From: an uncultured Bacilli bacterium | GTDB taxonomy: Bacteria; Bacillota_I; Bacilli_A; RF39; UBA660 | NCBI GenBank assembly: GCA_934098435.1 | Contig: CAKOOV010000001.1 | Span: 62,001-126,000, forward strand | Direction of reading: 5' to 3' | Length of the DNA stretch: 64,000 nt | Shown here: positions 6,948 through 16,447 of the stretch, piece by piece | Layout: the number at the start of each line of letters is the position of its first letter | Position numbering within the stretch: position 1 is the first letter of the stretch | Notes under the pieces: model-generated | The model's input: the letters and a program-made list of their open reading frames with translations, nothing else | Told to the model about the DNA's origin: nothing | The model's database searches: none | Translations under genes and position numbers: made by a program

Positions 6948-9863
6948 ATGTTAACAGCTTTAGAAGTTAAAACTAGTTATTCTATTTTAAGCAGTTTAAA
7001 TAAAATAGAAGTGCTTGTAAGTAAAGCTAAGGAACTTGGCTATTCCTCTTTAGCTATTACTGATACTAATAATATGTTTGGTGCATATGAATTTTATTTA
7101 ACTTGTCTTAAATATAATATTAAGCCTATTATTGGTATTGAAATTTTACTTAAGGATAAAAGGTTTATACTTCTTGCTAAGAATAATACTGGATATAAGA
7201 ATTTAATTAAATTATCTACTTTAATATCAGAAGATAATATAGATGAAGATATTTTGAAACTATATAATAAAGATATTATTCTTATTATTCCCTATGAATG
7301 TTTTGATAAGGATATTATTAGTATTTATGATGAATATTTTATTGGCTATAGTAGTTTAGATGATATTGATAATATTAATGTTAACAAAGTATTTATTAAT
7401 GATACTTGTTATATTGATAAGGATGACTATAAGTATTTAGATTATTTAATTATGATACGTGAAGATAAGAGGCTAGGGGAATTTGAACTTGGTACTTATA
7501 AGGGAAAACATCTTTTAAACAGAGAAGAATTTAGCACTCTTGTTCCTGGTGATGTTATATCTAATATGAGGTATATTGAAGATGTATGTAATGTTTCTTT
7601 TGAATATAATAGTAATTTATTACCTATATATGATAATAATATTAATGCTTTTGAATTTTTATCTAATTTATGTAATAAGGGATTAAATAAAAGACTTAAT
7701 GGTAATGTTAATGATATATATCAAAAGAGACTTGATTATGAGCTTGATGTTATTAATAAAATGGGGTTTTGTAATTATTTTCTAGTCGTTTGGGACTATG
7801 TGAAATATGCTAAATTTAATAATATTTTAGTTGGTCCTGGTAGGGGTAGTGCCGCTGGTAGTCTTGTTAGTTATTCTATTGGTATTACAGAGATTGATCC
7901 TATTAAATATGATTTGTTATTTGAAAGATTTTTAAATCCTGAAAGGGTTACTATGCCTGATATAGATGTTGACTTTGATAGTGAAAAAAGAAATTTAGTA
8001 ATTGATTATGTTACTCATAAATATGGTGAAAAGAAGGCTACTGGAATTATTACTTTTAATACTTTGGGAGCTAAACAGGTAATTAGAGACTTAGGTAAAT
8101 GTATGAATTTATCTCTTCCTATTATAGATGATCTCGCTAAAAGTATTACTTCTAAAGAACTTAAAGATTCTTATGTTAATGATGCTAAATTTCATAGGCT
8201 TATTAATTCAAGAAATGAATATAAGAGACTTTATGAAGTTGCTTTGAAGTTAGAGGGACTTCCTAGACATATATCTATACATGCTGCAGGAATTGTTATG
8301 AGCAGGTGTGATATTGATGAGATTATTCCTTTATACAAGAATCCTATTGGTATTTATACTACTGCTTTTTCTAAGGATTATTTAGAACCTTTAGGACTTT
8401 TAAAGATGGATTTTTTAGGGCTTGATAATCTTACTTTAATGAGTAATGTCATTGATGAGATAAGAAAAAAAGAAAAGATTAATATTAGTTTTGATAAAAT
8501 TCCTATGGATGATAAAAAAACACTTAATATTTTTTATAATGTTGATACTGATGGTATTTTTCAATTTGAATCTACCGGTATGAAGAGATTTTTATCTAAA
8601 CTTAAGGTCAAGTCATTTGAGGATATTGCTACAGCTTTGGCTTTATATAGACCAGGTCCTATGGATAATATTGATAGTTTTATTAGAAGACGTGAAGGAA
8701 AAGAAATAATTGATTATATTCATCCTGATTTGGAAGATATTTTAAAGCCAACTTATGGTATTATTATTTACCAGGAACAAATCATGCAAATAGTAAGAAA
8801 AATGGCTGGTTATTCATATGGAGAAGCTGATATTTTAAGAAGGGCTATGTCTAAAAAAAAGGAATCTATTATTTTAGAGGAAAGGCCTAAATTCATTCGT
8901 AGTTCTTTAGAAAATGGATATAGTGAAGATATTGCAAATAAGGTATATGATTTGATTCTTAAGTTTGCTAACTATGGATTTAATAAAGCACATTCTATAT
9001 CTTATGCAGTTACTGCTTATAGAATGGCATTTATTAAAACTTATTTTCTTAAGTATTTTTTATCCGCTATGCTTACTAATGTTATTGGTAATAATGCTAA
9101 AACAAACATATATTTGAATAGAGCAAGAATGAGTGGTATTACTATTTTGCCTCCTGATATTAATGAGAGTACTGATAAGTACTTTGCTTATGATAATTTT
9201 ATTAGATGTCCTTTGGCTATTATTAGTAATGTTGGTACATCTGTAAGTAATGATATTATTCACGAAAGAAAAAATGGGAAATTTACTGATTTTTGTGATT
9301 TTGTTCTTAGAATGGAAGGTACTTCTGTTAATCAAAGGGTTATAACAAATCTTATATTAGCGGGTGCGATATCGTTTGGCTATAATAGAAAAACTTTGAT
9401 TAAAAACATCGATAATGTTATTAACTATGCAGATATAGCAAGAGATGCTGGTATAATTGAAATTGAAAAACCAGAGATGGAAATATATGATGAATATAGT
9501 AAAGATGAAGTTATTAAGATGGAACTTAAAGCTTTAGGATTTTATTTGTCTCTCCACCCGGTTAGTAAATATAGAGAAATTTATAATGTTACTTCTATGA
9601 ATATTAAAGATTACTTTGATAAAAATATTAAGATGGTTCTTTTGATTAGTAATATTAGGGAAGTTACTACTAAAAATAATGATGTTATGGCTTTTATTGT
9701 AGGTAGTGATGAATATGGGGATGTTAGTTTGACAATATTTCCTAAGGTTTATAGCTTGTTTAATAATATTAAAGTTAGTGATATTATAGAGATTAGTGGA
9801 AAAGTAGAAAGAAGATTTGATAAATATCAAATAGTTGTTAATAATATTAAAATTTTGGAATAG
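6948..9863 (+). CDS. dnaE: DNA polymerase III alpha subunit, DnaE type
   Basis: Error-prone replicative polymerase of Firmicutes that extends primers before PolC takes over. 971 residues, short for DnaE but usual for DnaE3-type proteins. The catalytic centre is PDIDVDFDSEKR at about 338-349, with GPGRGSAAGSLVSY upstream; the finger and tandem HhH regions (FANYGFNKAHSISYAV) and a C-terminal OB-fold follow. The N-terminal PHP domain has lost its metal ligands: the usual HxH start is LEVKTSYS and ITDHG is ITDTN, so no PHP nuclease activity is expected. No internal proofreading exonuclease. Followed directly by gmk. Confidence 0.95.
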   Translation: MLTALEVKTSYSILSSLNKIEVLVSKAKELGYSSLAITDTNNMFGAYEFYLTCLKYNIKPIIGIEILLKDKRFILLAKNNTGYKNLIKLSTLISEDNIDEDILKLYNKDIILIIPYECFDKDIISIYDEYFIGYSSLDDIDNINVNKVFINDTCYIDKDDYKYLDYLIMIREDKRLGEFELGTYKGKHLLNREEFSTLVPGDVISNMRYIEDVCNVSFEYNSNLLPIYDNNINAFEFLSNLCNKGLNKRLNGNVNDIYQKRLDYELDVINKMGFCNYFLVVWDYVKYAKFNNILVGPGRGSAAGSLVSYSIGITEIDPIKYDLLFERFLNPERVTMPDIDVDFDSEKRNLVIDYVTHKYGEKKATGIITFNTLGAKQVIRDLGKCMNLSLPIIDDLAKSITSKELKDSYVNDAKFHRLINSRNEYKRLYEVALKLEGLPRHISIHAAGIVMSRCDIDEIIPLYKNPIGIYTTAFSKDYLEPLGLLKMDFLGLDNLTLMSNVIDEIRKKEKINISFDKIPMDDKKTLNIFYNVDTDGIFQFESTGMKRFLSKLKVKSFEDIATALALYRPGPMDNIDSFIRRREGKEIIDYIHPDLEDILKPTYGIIIYQEQIMQIVRKMAGYSYGEADILRRAMSKKKESIILEERPKFIRSSLENGYSEDIANKVYDLILKFANYGFNKAHSISYAVTAYRMAFIKTYFLKYFLSAMLTNVIGNNAKTNIYLNRARMSGITILPPDINESTDKYFAYDNFIRCPLAIISNVGTSVSNDIIHERKNGKFTDFCDFVLRMEGTSVNQRVITNLILAGAISFGYNRKTLIKNIDNVINYADIARDAGIIEIEKPEMEIYDEYSKDEVIKMELKALGFYLSLHPVSKYREIYNVTSMNIKDYFDKNIKMVLLISNIREVTTKNNDVMAFIVGSDEYGDVSLTIFPKVYSLFNNIKVSDIIEISGKVERRFDKYQIVVNNIKILE

Positions 9864-9873
9864 GGTGATTATA

Positions 9874-10428
9874 ATGAAAAAGGGTATATTTGTTGTTATT
9901 TCTGGTCCTTCGGGAGTTGGTAAGGATACTATTGTTAGAAGACTTATTAATGATGGCATTGGTATATATTCTATTTCTATGACTACTAGAAAAAGGCGAA
10001 AAGGGGAAATTGATGGGAAAGATTATTTCTTTCTATCTAAGAATGAATTTTTAGATAATATTAAAAAAGATAATTTATTTGAATATGCTATTTATAATAA
10101 TAACTATTATGGTACTCCTAAGGACTTTGTATTTAATAATATTAATAATGGAAAAAATGTTATTGCCATTATTGATGTACAAGGGACTATGAAGATTGAA
10201 AGTAAATATAGTGATACTTTATCGATATTTATTATGCCTCCTTCTTTTGATGAGTTAGAAAAAAGATTAATAAATAGGGGTACTGATAGTGTGGATAATA
10301 TTAAAAATAGGTTAGAGATTGCAAAAAAAGAAATTAGTTATAGTGATAAATATGATTATATTGTAGTTAATGAAGATATAGAAAAAACTATAGATGAAAT
10401 TAAACATATTATTAATAATTGCAATTAA
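9874..10428 (+). CDS. gmk: Guanylate kinase
   Basis: Phosphorylates GMP to GDP with ATP. 184 residues, with P-loop GPSGVGKD at 11-18, the GMP-binding SMTTRKRRKGEIDGKDYFF, FEYAIYNNNYYGTP and the lid segment RLINRGTDSVDNIKNRL. ATG 9874 is chosen because it matches the family start (MKKGIFVVISGPSG) behind GGGTGAT; an upstream extension would overlap dnaE. The 10-base gap to dnaE indicates a shared transcript. Confidence 0.95.
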   Translation: MKKGIFVVISGPSGVGKDTIVRRLINDGIGIYSISMTTRKRRKGEIDGKDYFFLSKNEFLDNIKKDNLFEYAIYNNNYYGTPKDFVFNNINNGKNVIAIIDVQGTMKIESKYSDTLSIFIMPPSFDELEKRLINRGTDSVDNIKNRLEIAKKEISYSDKYDYIVVNEDIEKTIDEIKHIINNCN

Positions 10429-10447
10429 TTGGGATATCTGCTATAAT
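10419..10447 (+). promoter_or_regulatory. Promoter of the first paralogue gene
   Basis: -35 TTGCAA overlapping the end of gmk, 17-base spacer, -10 TATAAT preceded by TGC (extended -10). The second paralogue has a matching TTGCAA-17-TATAAT promoter at 11328-11356, so the promoters may have been duplicated with the genes. Confidence 0.65.
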
Positions 10448-10470
10448 AATTGGTCATGGAGGGGGAAATT

Positions 10471-11271
10471 ATGAATAATAGTTTTAATTCATCTTTATAT
10501 TTTAAAGATGAGAAAGAAATGCTTCAAAGTATTAAAAATTTTTTGAATAGACCTGATATTAAGAATTGCGGCGATACTATCAGTTTTTATCATTTATATA
10601 GGATGGTAAGAAATTATATGGCTTTTGTTAATAAAAGGGCAAATGATAACCAAAGATTAGTTAGAGCTATTAATTTGACTAGGCCTTATTTTATTGATTA
10701 TAATGGTGAGAACAATGATGTTACTATAACTAATATTAGTATTATGTTAAGTGGTAATCTTGATAGTACCGCTAAAATATTTTTTGGATTTAATGGTAAA
10801 ACTAATAATTCTGCTTTTATGTATAATTATTTATGTAAAGATGCTGATAGTAATACTTTGTATTGGGAAAGAGAATATCCTGCTTTAAATAGTGATATTT
10901 TAATATGGTTTTATGATGATATTATGAATCTATTTGCTTTTAGAGAGCAATATATTTCTTCTTTAATTTCTAATAATATTTATCTTTCTAAATATGTTAA
11001 TAACTTTAGTACTTCTATTCAAACTGGATATTTTAAAGCTAGTATTGATATAGATCAATGTGGTGACTTTTTTCACTATGTTGAACTAGATATACCTGAA
11101 CATTTAATAAATAATGTTGATAAGGATATGGTGATTAGAGATTATATTGCTAACAAAGAAAAAAGTATCATGAAAAAAATACCAGTTGATATTAATTCTT
11201 TGGATGATGTGTTTAAAAATATTTTAACTAATAAAAGTAAGAATATTTTAGTAAAAAAAAGAACTTTATAA
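10471..11271 (+). CDS. Unknown protein, tandem paralogue A
   Basis: 266 residues, no recognised family, no signal peptide or membrane segment. It is a clear paralogue of the next gene: both share NRP-[DN]-[IV]-K...TISFY-x-LY-x(2)-[VI]-RNY near the start, an ISIxLxGNxD(S/D)T block in the middle, the WExxYPxL block, a DDxM-x-LFxFRE block and the C-terminal MKK-[IV]-PVDI-[ND]-[ST]-L segment ending in a Lys-rich tail. ATG 10471 follows a very strong GGAGGGGG; the upstream in-frame TTG lies inside the promoter region. Own promoter and strong terminator. Function unknown. Confidence 0.8.
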   Translation: MNNSFNSSLYFKDEKEMLQSIKNFLNRPDIKNCGDTISFYHLYRMVRNYMAFVNKRANDNQRLVRAINLTRPYFIDYNGENNDVTITNISIMLSGNLDSTAKIFFGFNGKTNNSAFMYNYLCKDADSNTLYWEREYPALNSDILIWFYDDIMNLFAFREQYISSLISNNIYLSKYVNNFSTSIQTGYFKASIDIDQCGDFFHYVELDIPEHLINNVDKDMVIRDYIANKEKSIMKKIPVDINSLDDVFKNILTNKSKNILVKKRTL

Positions 11272-11275
11272 GTAG

Positions 11276-11313
11276 CAAAAGATACATATATTAAATATGT
11301 GTCTTTTGTTTTT
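11276..11313 (+). terminator. Strong terminator between the paralogues
   Basis: 14-bp stem CAAAAGATACATAT / ATATGTGTCTTTTG (one T-G wobble), 5-base loop, then T-rich tail. Confidence 0.88.
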
Positions 11314-11327
11314 ATAGTATAATATTA

Positions 11328-11356
11328 TTGCAATGAAATGTTACTTTTGATATAAT
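11328..11356 (+). promoter_or_regulatory. Promoter of the second paralogue gene
   Basis: -35 TTGCAA (11328-11333), 17-base spacer, -10 TATAAT (11351-11356), the same layout as the promoter of paralogue A. Confidence 0.65.
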
Positions 11357-11377
11357 AATGACATAAGGGAGGTTATT

Positions 11378-12103
11378 ATGGAATTAAGTGGTTATAATAA
11401 AATACTTGTAGATAGGTTTTTAAATAGACCTAATGTTAAGAGAGATGATAATACTATTAGTTTTTACCAGCTTTATTGTGAAATTAGAAATTATTTTAAT
11501 GAATGTTATAGTAAAGCTTATTATAATGAAAAATTAGTTAATAAAATTAATAATATTTCTAGTAATAAGAACATTAGTATTGAAAATATTAGTATTAGCT
11601 TATTAGGTAATGTTGATGATACTTCTGAAATATATATATCATATATTGATAATAATGAGGATAGTGTTATTAATCATTGTGGAAATTCTTTATGTAGAGA
11701 TATTAATGGCTCTATATATTGGAAATACGATTATCCTGTATTGGATAATAATACATTTGTCAATGTATATGATGATTTTATGGAATTGTTTGATTTTAGA
11801 GAAAAGTTTATAAATAATTTTTTTACTTTAGGTGTCTATAAAGAAAAAGGTAACTTTGAAACTTATTATAGTACAGCTTATGCTGGTATTAAAACTAAAA
11901 TGATTTTTAATCAGCGTGGGCAAATTAAATATGAGGTATATACTTGTGAACCAGGTTCTTTTCAAGAAATAGACTCTATTGATGATGAAGCTATCGCAAT
12001 TATGAAAAAAGTTCCTGTTGATATAGATACTTTAAGTAATTTTTATAAAATTGCTTTGGGTTATGATAAAAAGAAAAGTTTGACTAAAAAGAAAACTATT
12101 TAA
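11378..12103 (+). CDS. Unknown protein, tandem paralogue B
   Basis: 241 residues, about 25 shorter than paralogue A, with the same conserved blocks (NRPNVKRDDNTISFYQLY, ISISLLGNVDDTSE, WKYDYPVLDNN, DDFMELFDFREKF, MKKVPVDIDTLSNFYK) and the same Lys-rich C-terminus (KKKSLTKKKTI). It looks soluble and cytoplasmic. AAGGGAGG precedes ATG 11378. Separate promoters and a terminator between the two copies show that they are independent units, so they may be expressed under different conditions. Function unknown. Confidence 0.8.
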   Translation: MELSGYNKILVDRFLNRPNVKRDDNTISFYQLYCEIRNYFNECYSKAYYNEKLVNKINNISSNKNISIENISISLLGNVDDTSEIYISYIDNNEDSVINHCGNSLCRDINGSIYWKYDYPVLDNNTFVNVYDDFMELFDFREKFINNFFTLGVYKEKGNFETYYSTAYAGIKTKMIFNQRGQIKYEVYTCEPGSFQEIDSIDDEAIAIMKKVPVDIDTLSNFYKIALGYDKKKSLTKKKTI

Positions 12104-12117
12104 TATTGATAATACTT

Positions 12118-12194
12118 AACGTAGAGACCTTGGGCTCTACTTTTTTTATGAAGACTTTGGCTTCATAAAACAGCGAGCAACAATGTGTGAGATG
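12118..12194 (+). repeat. Three-hairpin element, copy 1
   Basis: Hairpin 1: GTAGAG / CTCTAC, apex ACCTTGGG (12121-12140), followed by seven T, so it also ends paralogue B. Hairpin 2: TTTTATGAAG / CTTCATAAAA, apex ACTTTGG (12144-12170), 10 perfect pairs. Hairpin 3: CAGC-GA-GCA / TGT-GA-GATG with apex ACAATG (12171-12194), the most degenerate third hairpin of the family, but with the tandem GA/GA internal loop kept. It lies 84 bases before the HD gene. Confidence 0.75.
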
Positions 12195-12278
12195 AAAACG
12201 AGAATAATTGTTATTTTACTTGAAAAATAAGTTATTTTATTATATACTTATATTAAATTATGAGTTGGAGGTCTTTTT

Positions 12279-13037
12279 ATGAAAAGTAGTAGAGTTATGA
12301 AGATATTTGAACAATATGTTAGAAAATATGATATGAATAATGTTAATATTAAATCTAAGTATTTTCATTCTTTAAAAGTAATGGAAATAGCTAAAGAACT
12401 TGCTAATGGTCTTGGTATTTTTGATGAAGAAGAGATTTCTGTTATTGAACTTATTGGTTTGTTTCATGAAATAGGTAATTTTTCTTTAACTCCTAATTAT
12501 CATATTGATGATGATATTGATGATGCTTATGATAAGACTATTAATGTTTTATTTACTAAGGGGTTAATTAGAGAAATTAGTAAAGATACTAAATATGATA
12601 ATATTATTAAGATGGCTCTATATGCTTATGATAAAGATGGATTCCCAAGTGATATAGATGAGAAAGAAAAACACATATGTGCTATTATAAAAGATGCTCA
12701 TAATTTGGATTCTTTTAGATTATTTGTTAACTATCCTTATGTTGATACGAGAATTAATGCTTATCCTAATAATCTTGTATATGATGAATTTAAGAAATTC
12801 CATACTATTAGTCCTAAGATGAGTGAAAACTCTTCTGATACGGTACTCGTGGTATTGTCAAAGATGTACTCATTTAATTATAGATATTCTTATTATTTAC
12901 TTAGAAAGAATAATTATATTACTAAGATGATGGACTCTTTGACATTTGATAATAAAGAAATAGAAAACTTTTTTAAGCAGATCATGGGTGTGCTTAATAA
13001 TTATATAGATGGAAAGATAGGTGCTTATAATGCTTGA
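12279..13037 (+). CDS. HD-domain protein, probable phosphohydrolase
   Basis: 252 residues. The HD-fold pattern is present: H30 (SKYFHSLKV), H66-E67 in LIGLFHEIGNF (the usual His-Asp pair is His-Glu here), and DAHNLDSFR near residue 150 as the distal Asp. The Asp-to-Glu change is seen in some active relatives but may alter the metal. It resembles small HD proteins acting on nucleotides or signalling molecules; the substrate is unknown. It ends 8 bases inside valS, so the two are translationally coupled. Good site (TGGAGG) before ATG 12279. Confidence 0.72.
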   Translation: MKSSRVMKIFEQYVRKYDMNNVNIKSKYFHSLKVMEIAKELANGLGIFDEEEISVIELIGLFHEIGNFSLTPNYHIDDDIDDAYDKTINVLFTKGLIREISKDTKYDNIIKMALYAYDKDGFPSDIDEKEKHICAIIKDAHNLDSFRLFVNYPYVDTRINAYPNNLVYDEFKKFHTISPKMSENSSDTVLVVLSKMYSFNYRYSYYLLRKNNYITKMMDSLTFDNKEIENFFKQIMGVLNNYIDGKIGAYNA

Positions 13038-15567
13038 TAAAAAATATGACCATTTAATGGTTGAAAAAGATAAATATGAAACTTGGAAAAATAAAGATTA
13101 TTTTAAATCTGGAGATTTAAGTAAAGAACCATATTGTATTGTTATTCCTCCTCCTAATGTTACGGGAAAGCTTCATTTAGGACATGCTTGGGATACTACT
13201 CTTCAGGATATTATTATTAGATATAAAAGAATGCAAGGCTATGATACTTTGTGGCTTCCTGGTATGGATCATGCTGGTATTGCTACGCAAGCTAAAGTAG
13301 ATAAGAAACTTCGTGATGAGGGTATTGATCCTAGAAGTATGAACAGAGAGGAATGGCTTAAGGTTGCTTGGGCTTGGAAAGAGGAATATGCTGAGAATAT
13401 TCATAATCAGTGGGCTAAACTTGGTTTATCTCTTGATTATTCTAAAGAAAGATTTACTTTAGATGATGGTCTTTCTAAGGCCGTTAGATGGGTATTTGTA
13501 TCTTTATATAATAAAGGTCTTATATATAGGGGAGAGAGGATTATTAATTGGGATCCTTTAGCTAAAACTGCTTTATCTAATGAAGAGGTTATTTATAAGG
13601 ATACTCCTGGGGCCTTCTACCACATTAAATATATGTTAGAAGATAGTGATGATTATTTAGAGGTTGCTACTACAAGACCTGAAACTTTATTTGGTGATAC
13701 AGCAGTAGCAGTTAATCCTAATGATGATAGATATAAAAAATATATAGGTAAAAATGTTATTCTTCCTATCGTTAATAAAAAAATTCCTATCATAACAGAT
13801 GAACATGCTGATATGGAATTTGGTACTGGGGTTGTTAAAATTACTCCTGCTCATGATCCTAATGATTTTGAAGTTGGTAATAGACATAACTTAGAGAGAA
13901 TTGTTGTTATGAATCCTGATGGTACTATGAATGAGAATGCTCTTCAATATAATGGTCTTGATAGATTTGAATGTAGAGAAGCTGTTACTCATGATTTAAA
14001 TAGTATGGGACTTCTTATAAAGGTTGAACCTATTAATCATAATGTTGGTTTTTCTGAGAGAACTAATGTTATGGTAGAACCTTATTTGTCTAAGCAATGG
14101 TTTGTTAAGATGCGTCCTTTAGCGGATAGAGTTCTTGAAAATCAAAAAAATAAGGCTACCAAAGTTAATTTTGTTCCTACTAGATATGAGAAAGTAATGA
14201 ATCATTGGATGGAAATTACTTATGATTGGTGTATATCTAGACAGCTTTGGTGGGGTCATAGAATTCCTGCTTGGTATAAAGATAAGGAAGTATACGTAGG
14301 TATGGAAGTTCCTAAAGGAGATGGATGGGTACAAGATAATGATGTACTTGATACTTGGTTTTCATCTGCTTTATGGCCATTTTCTACTTTAGGTTGGCCA
14401 GATGATACAGATATGCTTAAGAGATATTATCCTAATAATGTACTTGTTACTGGTTATGATATTATTCCTTTCTGGGTTAATAGGATGACTTTCCAAGGAC
14501 TTGAATTTTTAAATGAAAGACCATTTAAGGATTGTTTGATTCATGGACTAATTAGAGATAAACAGGGTAGAAAAATGAGTAAAAGTCTTGGTAATGGTAT
14601 AGATCCTATGGATGTTATTGATGAATATGGTACTGATTCTCTTAGATTTTTCTTAACTACTAACACTGCTGCTGGAACTGATTTAAGATATGATGAGGAT
14701 AAAGTTAAAGCTACTTGGAACTTTATTAATAAACTTTGGAATGCTTCAAGATTTGTTCTTATGAATATAGAAGATTTAAATAAAGATAATTATACATTAG
14801 ATAATCTTAAGGTACAAGATAAATGGATATTAAATAAATGTAATAATTTAATTAAGAGTACAATTAAACATATGGATAAATATGAGTTTAATGTAGTTGG
14901 TACAGAGGTTTATAACTTTGTTTGGGGTGACTTCTGCGACTGGTATATTGAACTTGCTAAGATAAATATGGATAATACTACTAAAAGCGTATTACTTAAA
15001 GTCTTAACTGACATTCTTAAAATGCTTCATCCATTTATGCCGTTTGTTACTGAAGAAATATATGATATGCTTCCTATACGTGATAGTGAGTCTATCATGA
15101 TTAGTTCTTATCCAACTTATGATAAAAAATATGTATTTGATGATGCTAAAGAGATAGATAATGTCATAGAATTTATTGTTAAAGCTCGTAATGTTAAACA
15201 AGAAAATAAAATACCTAAAGAGGCTTTAGTATATTTTAATGGTAATCATAGTGATATTATATTAAAATTACTTAAGGTAGATAATTCTTTATTAACAGAT
15301 GATAATTCTTCAGAGGGTATTACCGCTAAAGAAGGAGAATATGTTATTAAATATATGTTTGATATGTCAAGTAATAGAGAAAAAGAAATGGAAAATCTTA
15401 CACGTGAGAAAGAATTATTAGAGGCTTCTATTAAGAGAAGAAGTAATTTACTTGCTAATCAAAATTATGTATCTAAGGCACCTATAGCAATTGTTAATAA
15501 AGAGAGAGAAGATTTAGAAAAAGAAAAAGAAAGATTAGATATAATATTAAGTAAATTTACAAAATAG
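13030..15567 (+). CDS. valS: Valyl-tRNA synthetase
   Basis: Charges tRNA-Val with valine in the cytoplasm. 845 residues, normal for bacterial ValRS. The class-I signatures are PPPNVTGKLHLGHAW (HIGH box HLGH at 49-52) and GRKMSKSLGN (KMSKS near 515). The CP1 editing domain (TTRPETLFGDTAVAVNP) and the C-terminal coiled-coil arm (REKEMENLTREKELLEASIKR) are present. The start is ATG 13030 behind AGGTG; GTG 13021 lies within that site. No T-box leader is visible because the gene overlaps the HD gene. Confidence 0.96.
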   Translation: MLDKKYDHLMVEKDKYETWKNKDYFKSGDLSKEPYCIVIPPPNVTGKLHLGHAWDTTLQDIIIRYKRMQGYDTLWLPGMDHAGIATQAKVDKKLRDEGIDPRSMNREEWLKVAWAWKEEYAENIHNQWAKLGLSLDYSKERFTLDDGLSKAVRWVFVSLYNKGLIYRGERIINWDPLAKTALSNEEVIYKDTPGAFYHIKYMLEDSDDYLEVATTRPETLFGDTAVAVNPNDDRYKKYIGKNVILPIVNKKIPIITDEHADMEFGTGVVKITPAHDPNDFEVGNRHNLERIVVMNPDGTMNENALQYNGLDRFECREAVTHDLNSMGLLIKVEPINHNVGFSERTNVMVEPYLSKQWFVKMRPLADRVLENQKNKATKVNFVPTRYEKVMNHWMEITYDWCISRQLWWGHRIPAWYKDKEVYVGMEVPKGDGWVQDNDVLDTWFSSALWPFSTLGWPDDTDMLKRYYPNNVLVTGYDIIPFWVNRMTFQGLEFLNERPFKDCLIHGLIRDKQGRKMSKSLGNGIDPMDVIDEYGTDSLRFFLTTNTAAGTDLRYDEDKVKATWNFINKLWNASRFVLMNIEDLNKDNYTLDNLKVQDKWILNKCNNLIKSTIKHMDKYEFNVVGTEVYNFVWGDFCDWYIELAKINMDNTTKSVLLKVLTDILKMLHPFMPFVTEEIYDMLPIRDSESIMISSYPTYDKKYVFDDAKEIDNVIEFIVKARNVKQENKIPKEALVYFNGNHSDIILKLLKVDNSLLTDDNSSEGITAKEGEYVIKYMFDMSSNREKEMENLTREKELLEASIKRRSNLLANQNYVSKAPIAIVNKEREDLEKEKERLDIILSKFTK

Positions 15568-15611
15568 TATTTTTATGATAAAATGATATTGGATGTAAAG
15601 GAGGTATAAAT

Positions 15612-16040
15612 ATGGCTAAGTTTTGTAAAAACTGTGGTAATGAACTTAATGAAGGACAAGAGGTTTGTTTAAACTGTGGTGTTAAGGTAGATAATAATAC
15701 TGCACAAAATAATAATGCTAAGAGCTACTGCTATAACTGCGGGGCAGAACTTAATCCTGGTCAGGATGTTTGCTTAAAATGTGGTGTTAGAGTTAACAAG
15801 GCTAATGGTGAGGCTAAATCTAAAATGGCTGCTGGATTATTAGGTATATTCTTAGGTGGATTCGGTGTTCATAATTTTTATTTAGGTAATACTGGTAAAG
15901 CAATTGCTCAACTTCTTATTACTTGTTTGTCTTGTGGTTTTTTAAGTCCTATTTCCGCTATATGGGGACTTATTGAGGGTATTCTTATTCTTTGTGGTAA
16001 TATTACTACTGATGCTAATGGTAATACTCTTAGTGACTAA
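15612..16040 (+). CDS. Double zinc-ribbon TM2-domain membrane protein
   Basis: 142 residues. Two zinc ribbons with CxxC pairs (FCKNCGNELNEGQEVCLNCG at 4-23; YCYNCGAELNPGQDVCLKCG at 38-57) precede a TM2 domain (AAGLLGIFLGGFGVHNFYLG, then a second hydrophobic segment). TM2 proteins are small integral membrane proteins of unknown role. The next gene starts at the stop codon (TAATG overlap) and encodes a DUF2752 membrane protein; the pairing TM2 + DUF2752 is common in Bacillota. Confidence 0.9.
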   Translation: MAKFCKNCGNELNEGQEVCLNCGVKVDNNTAQNNNAKSYCYNCGAELNPGQDVCLKCGVRVNKANGEAKSKMAAGLLGIFLGGFGVHNFYLGNTGKAIAQLLITCLSCGFLSPISAIWGLIEGILILCGNITTDANGNTLSD

Positions 16041-16408
16041 TGAAAAGAATTATTAATTTACTTATACTTACTATTATTATTATATTTATTTGGTTAATGG
16101 TAAGTGGTACTATTCATTATAGTTGTATATTTAAAAGGATATTTAATATTTGTTGTCCCGGATGTGGACTTACACGTAGTTTTAGATGTATACTTAATTT
16201 TGATTTTATCGAAGCAATTAAATATAACATTCTTGGTATTCCTTTGTTTATTTGTTCTATTATATTTAGTATTATGCTTATTTTTGATATTATTAAAAAT
16301 AATGATATTGGTATAAAATCTATAATGAAGATATTTAATAATTATTATTTGATAATTATATTTATTCTTACTATAACGATGATTATTAATAATATTAATG
16401 GTATATAA
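16040..16408 (+). CDS. DUF2752 membrane protein
   Basis: 122 residues with three hydrophobic segments. The family signature CCPGCGLTRSF is at residues 38-48, followed by the short amphipathic stretch DFIEAIKYN and a membrane segment. The start overlaps the stop of the TM2 gene by one base. The function of this family is not known; the Cys motif facing the membrane edge suggests metal or redox chemistry, but nothing here proves it. Confidence 0.88.
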   Translation: MKRIINLLILTIIIIFIWLMVSGTIHYSCIFKRIFNICCPGCGLTRSFRCILNFDFIEAIKYNILGIPLFICSIIFSIMLIFDIIKNNDIGIKSIMKIFNNYYLIIIFILTITMIINNINGI

Positions 16409-16414
16409 ATTTTT

Positions 16415-16443
16415 AAACATCTCATAATATTTATGAGGTGTTT
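16415..16443 (+). terminator. Hairpin that holds the yetF ribosome-binding site
   Basis: Stem AACATCTCATAA (16416-16427) / TTATGAGGTGTT (16431-16442) with one T-G wobble and a 3-base loop, followed by TTTTATT. The 3' arm contains GAGGTG, the Shine-Dalgarno of the next ATG (16448). It may end the upstream transcript, or hide the ribosome-binding site in readthrough RNA, or both. Confidence 0.65.
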
Positions 16444-16447
16444 TATT

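Noticed and set aside
9534..9959. Minus-strand ORF at the dnaE/gmk junction
   Set aside because: Shadow frame rich in Ile, Asn and Phe, as all antisense frames are here; it covers two certain genes.
12279..13030. T-box leader for valS
   Set aside because: valS overlaps the HD gene, and no T-box consensus or specifier structure was seen upstream of the pair.
16094..16420. Minus-strand ORF antisense to the DUF2752 gene
   Set aside because: No start signal and low-complexity composition; the plus-strand gene has the CPGCGLTR motif.
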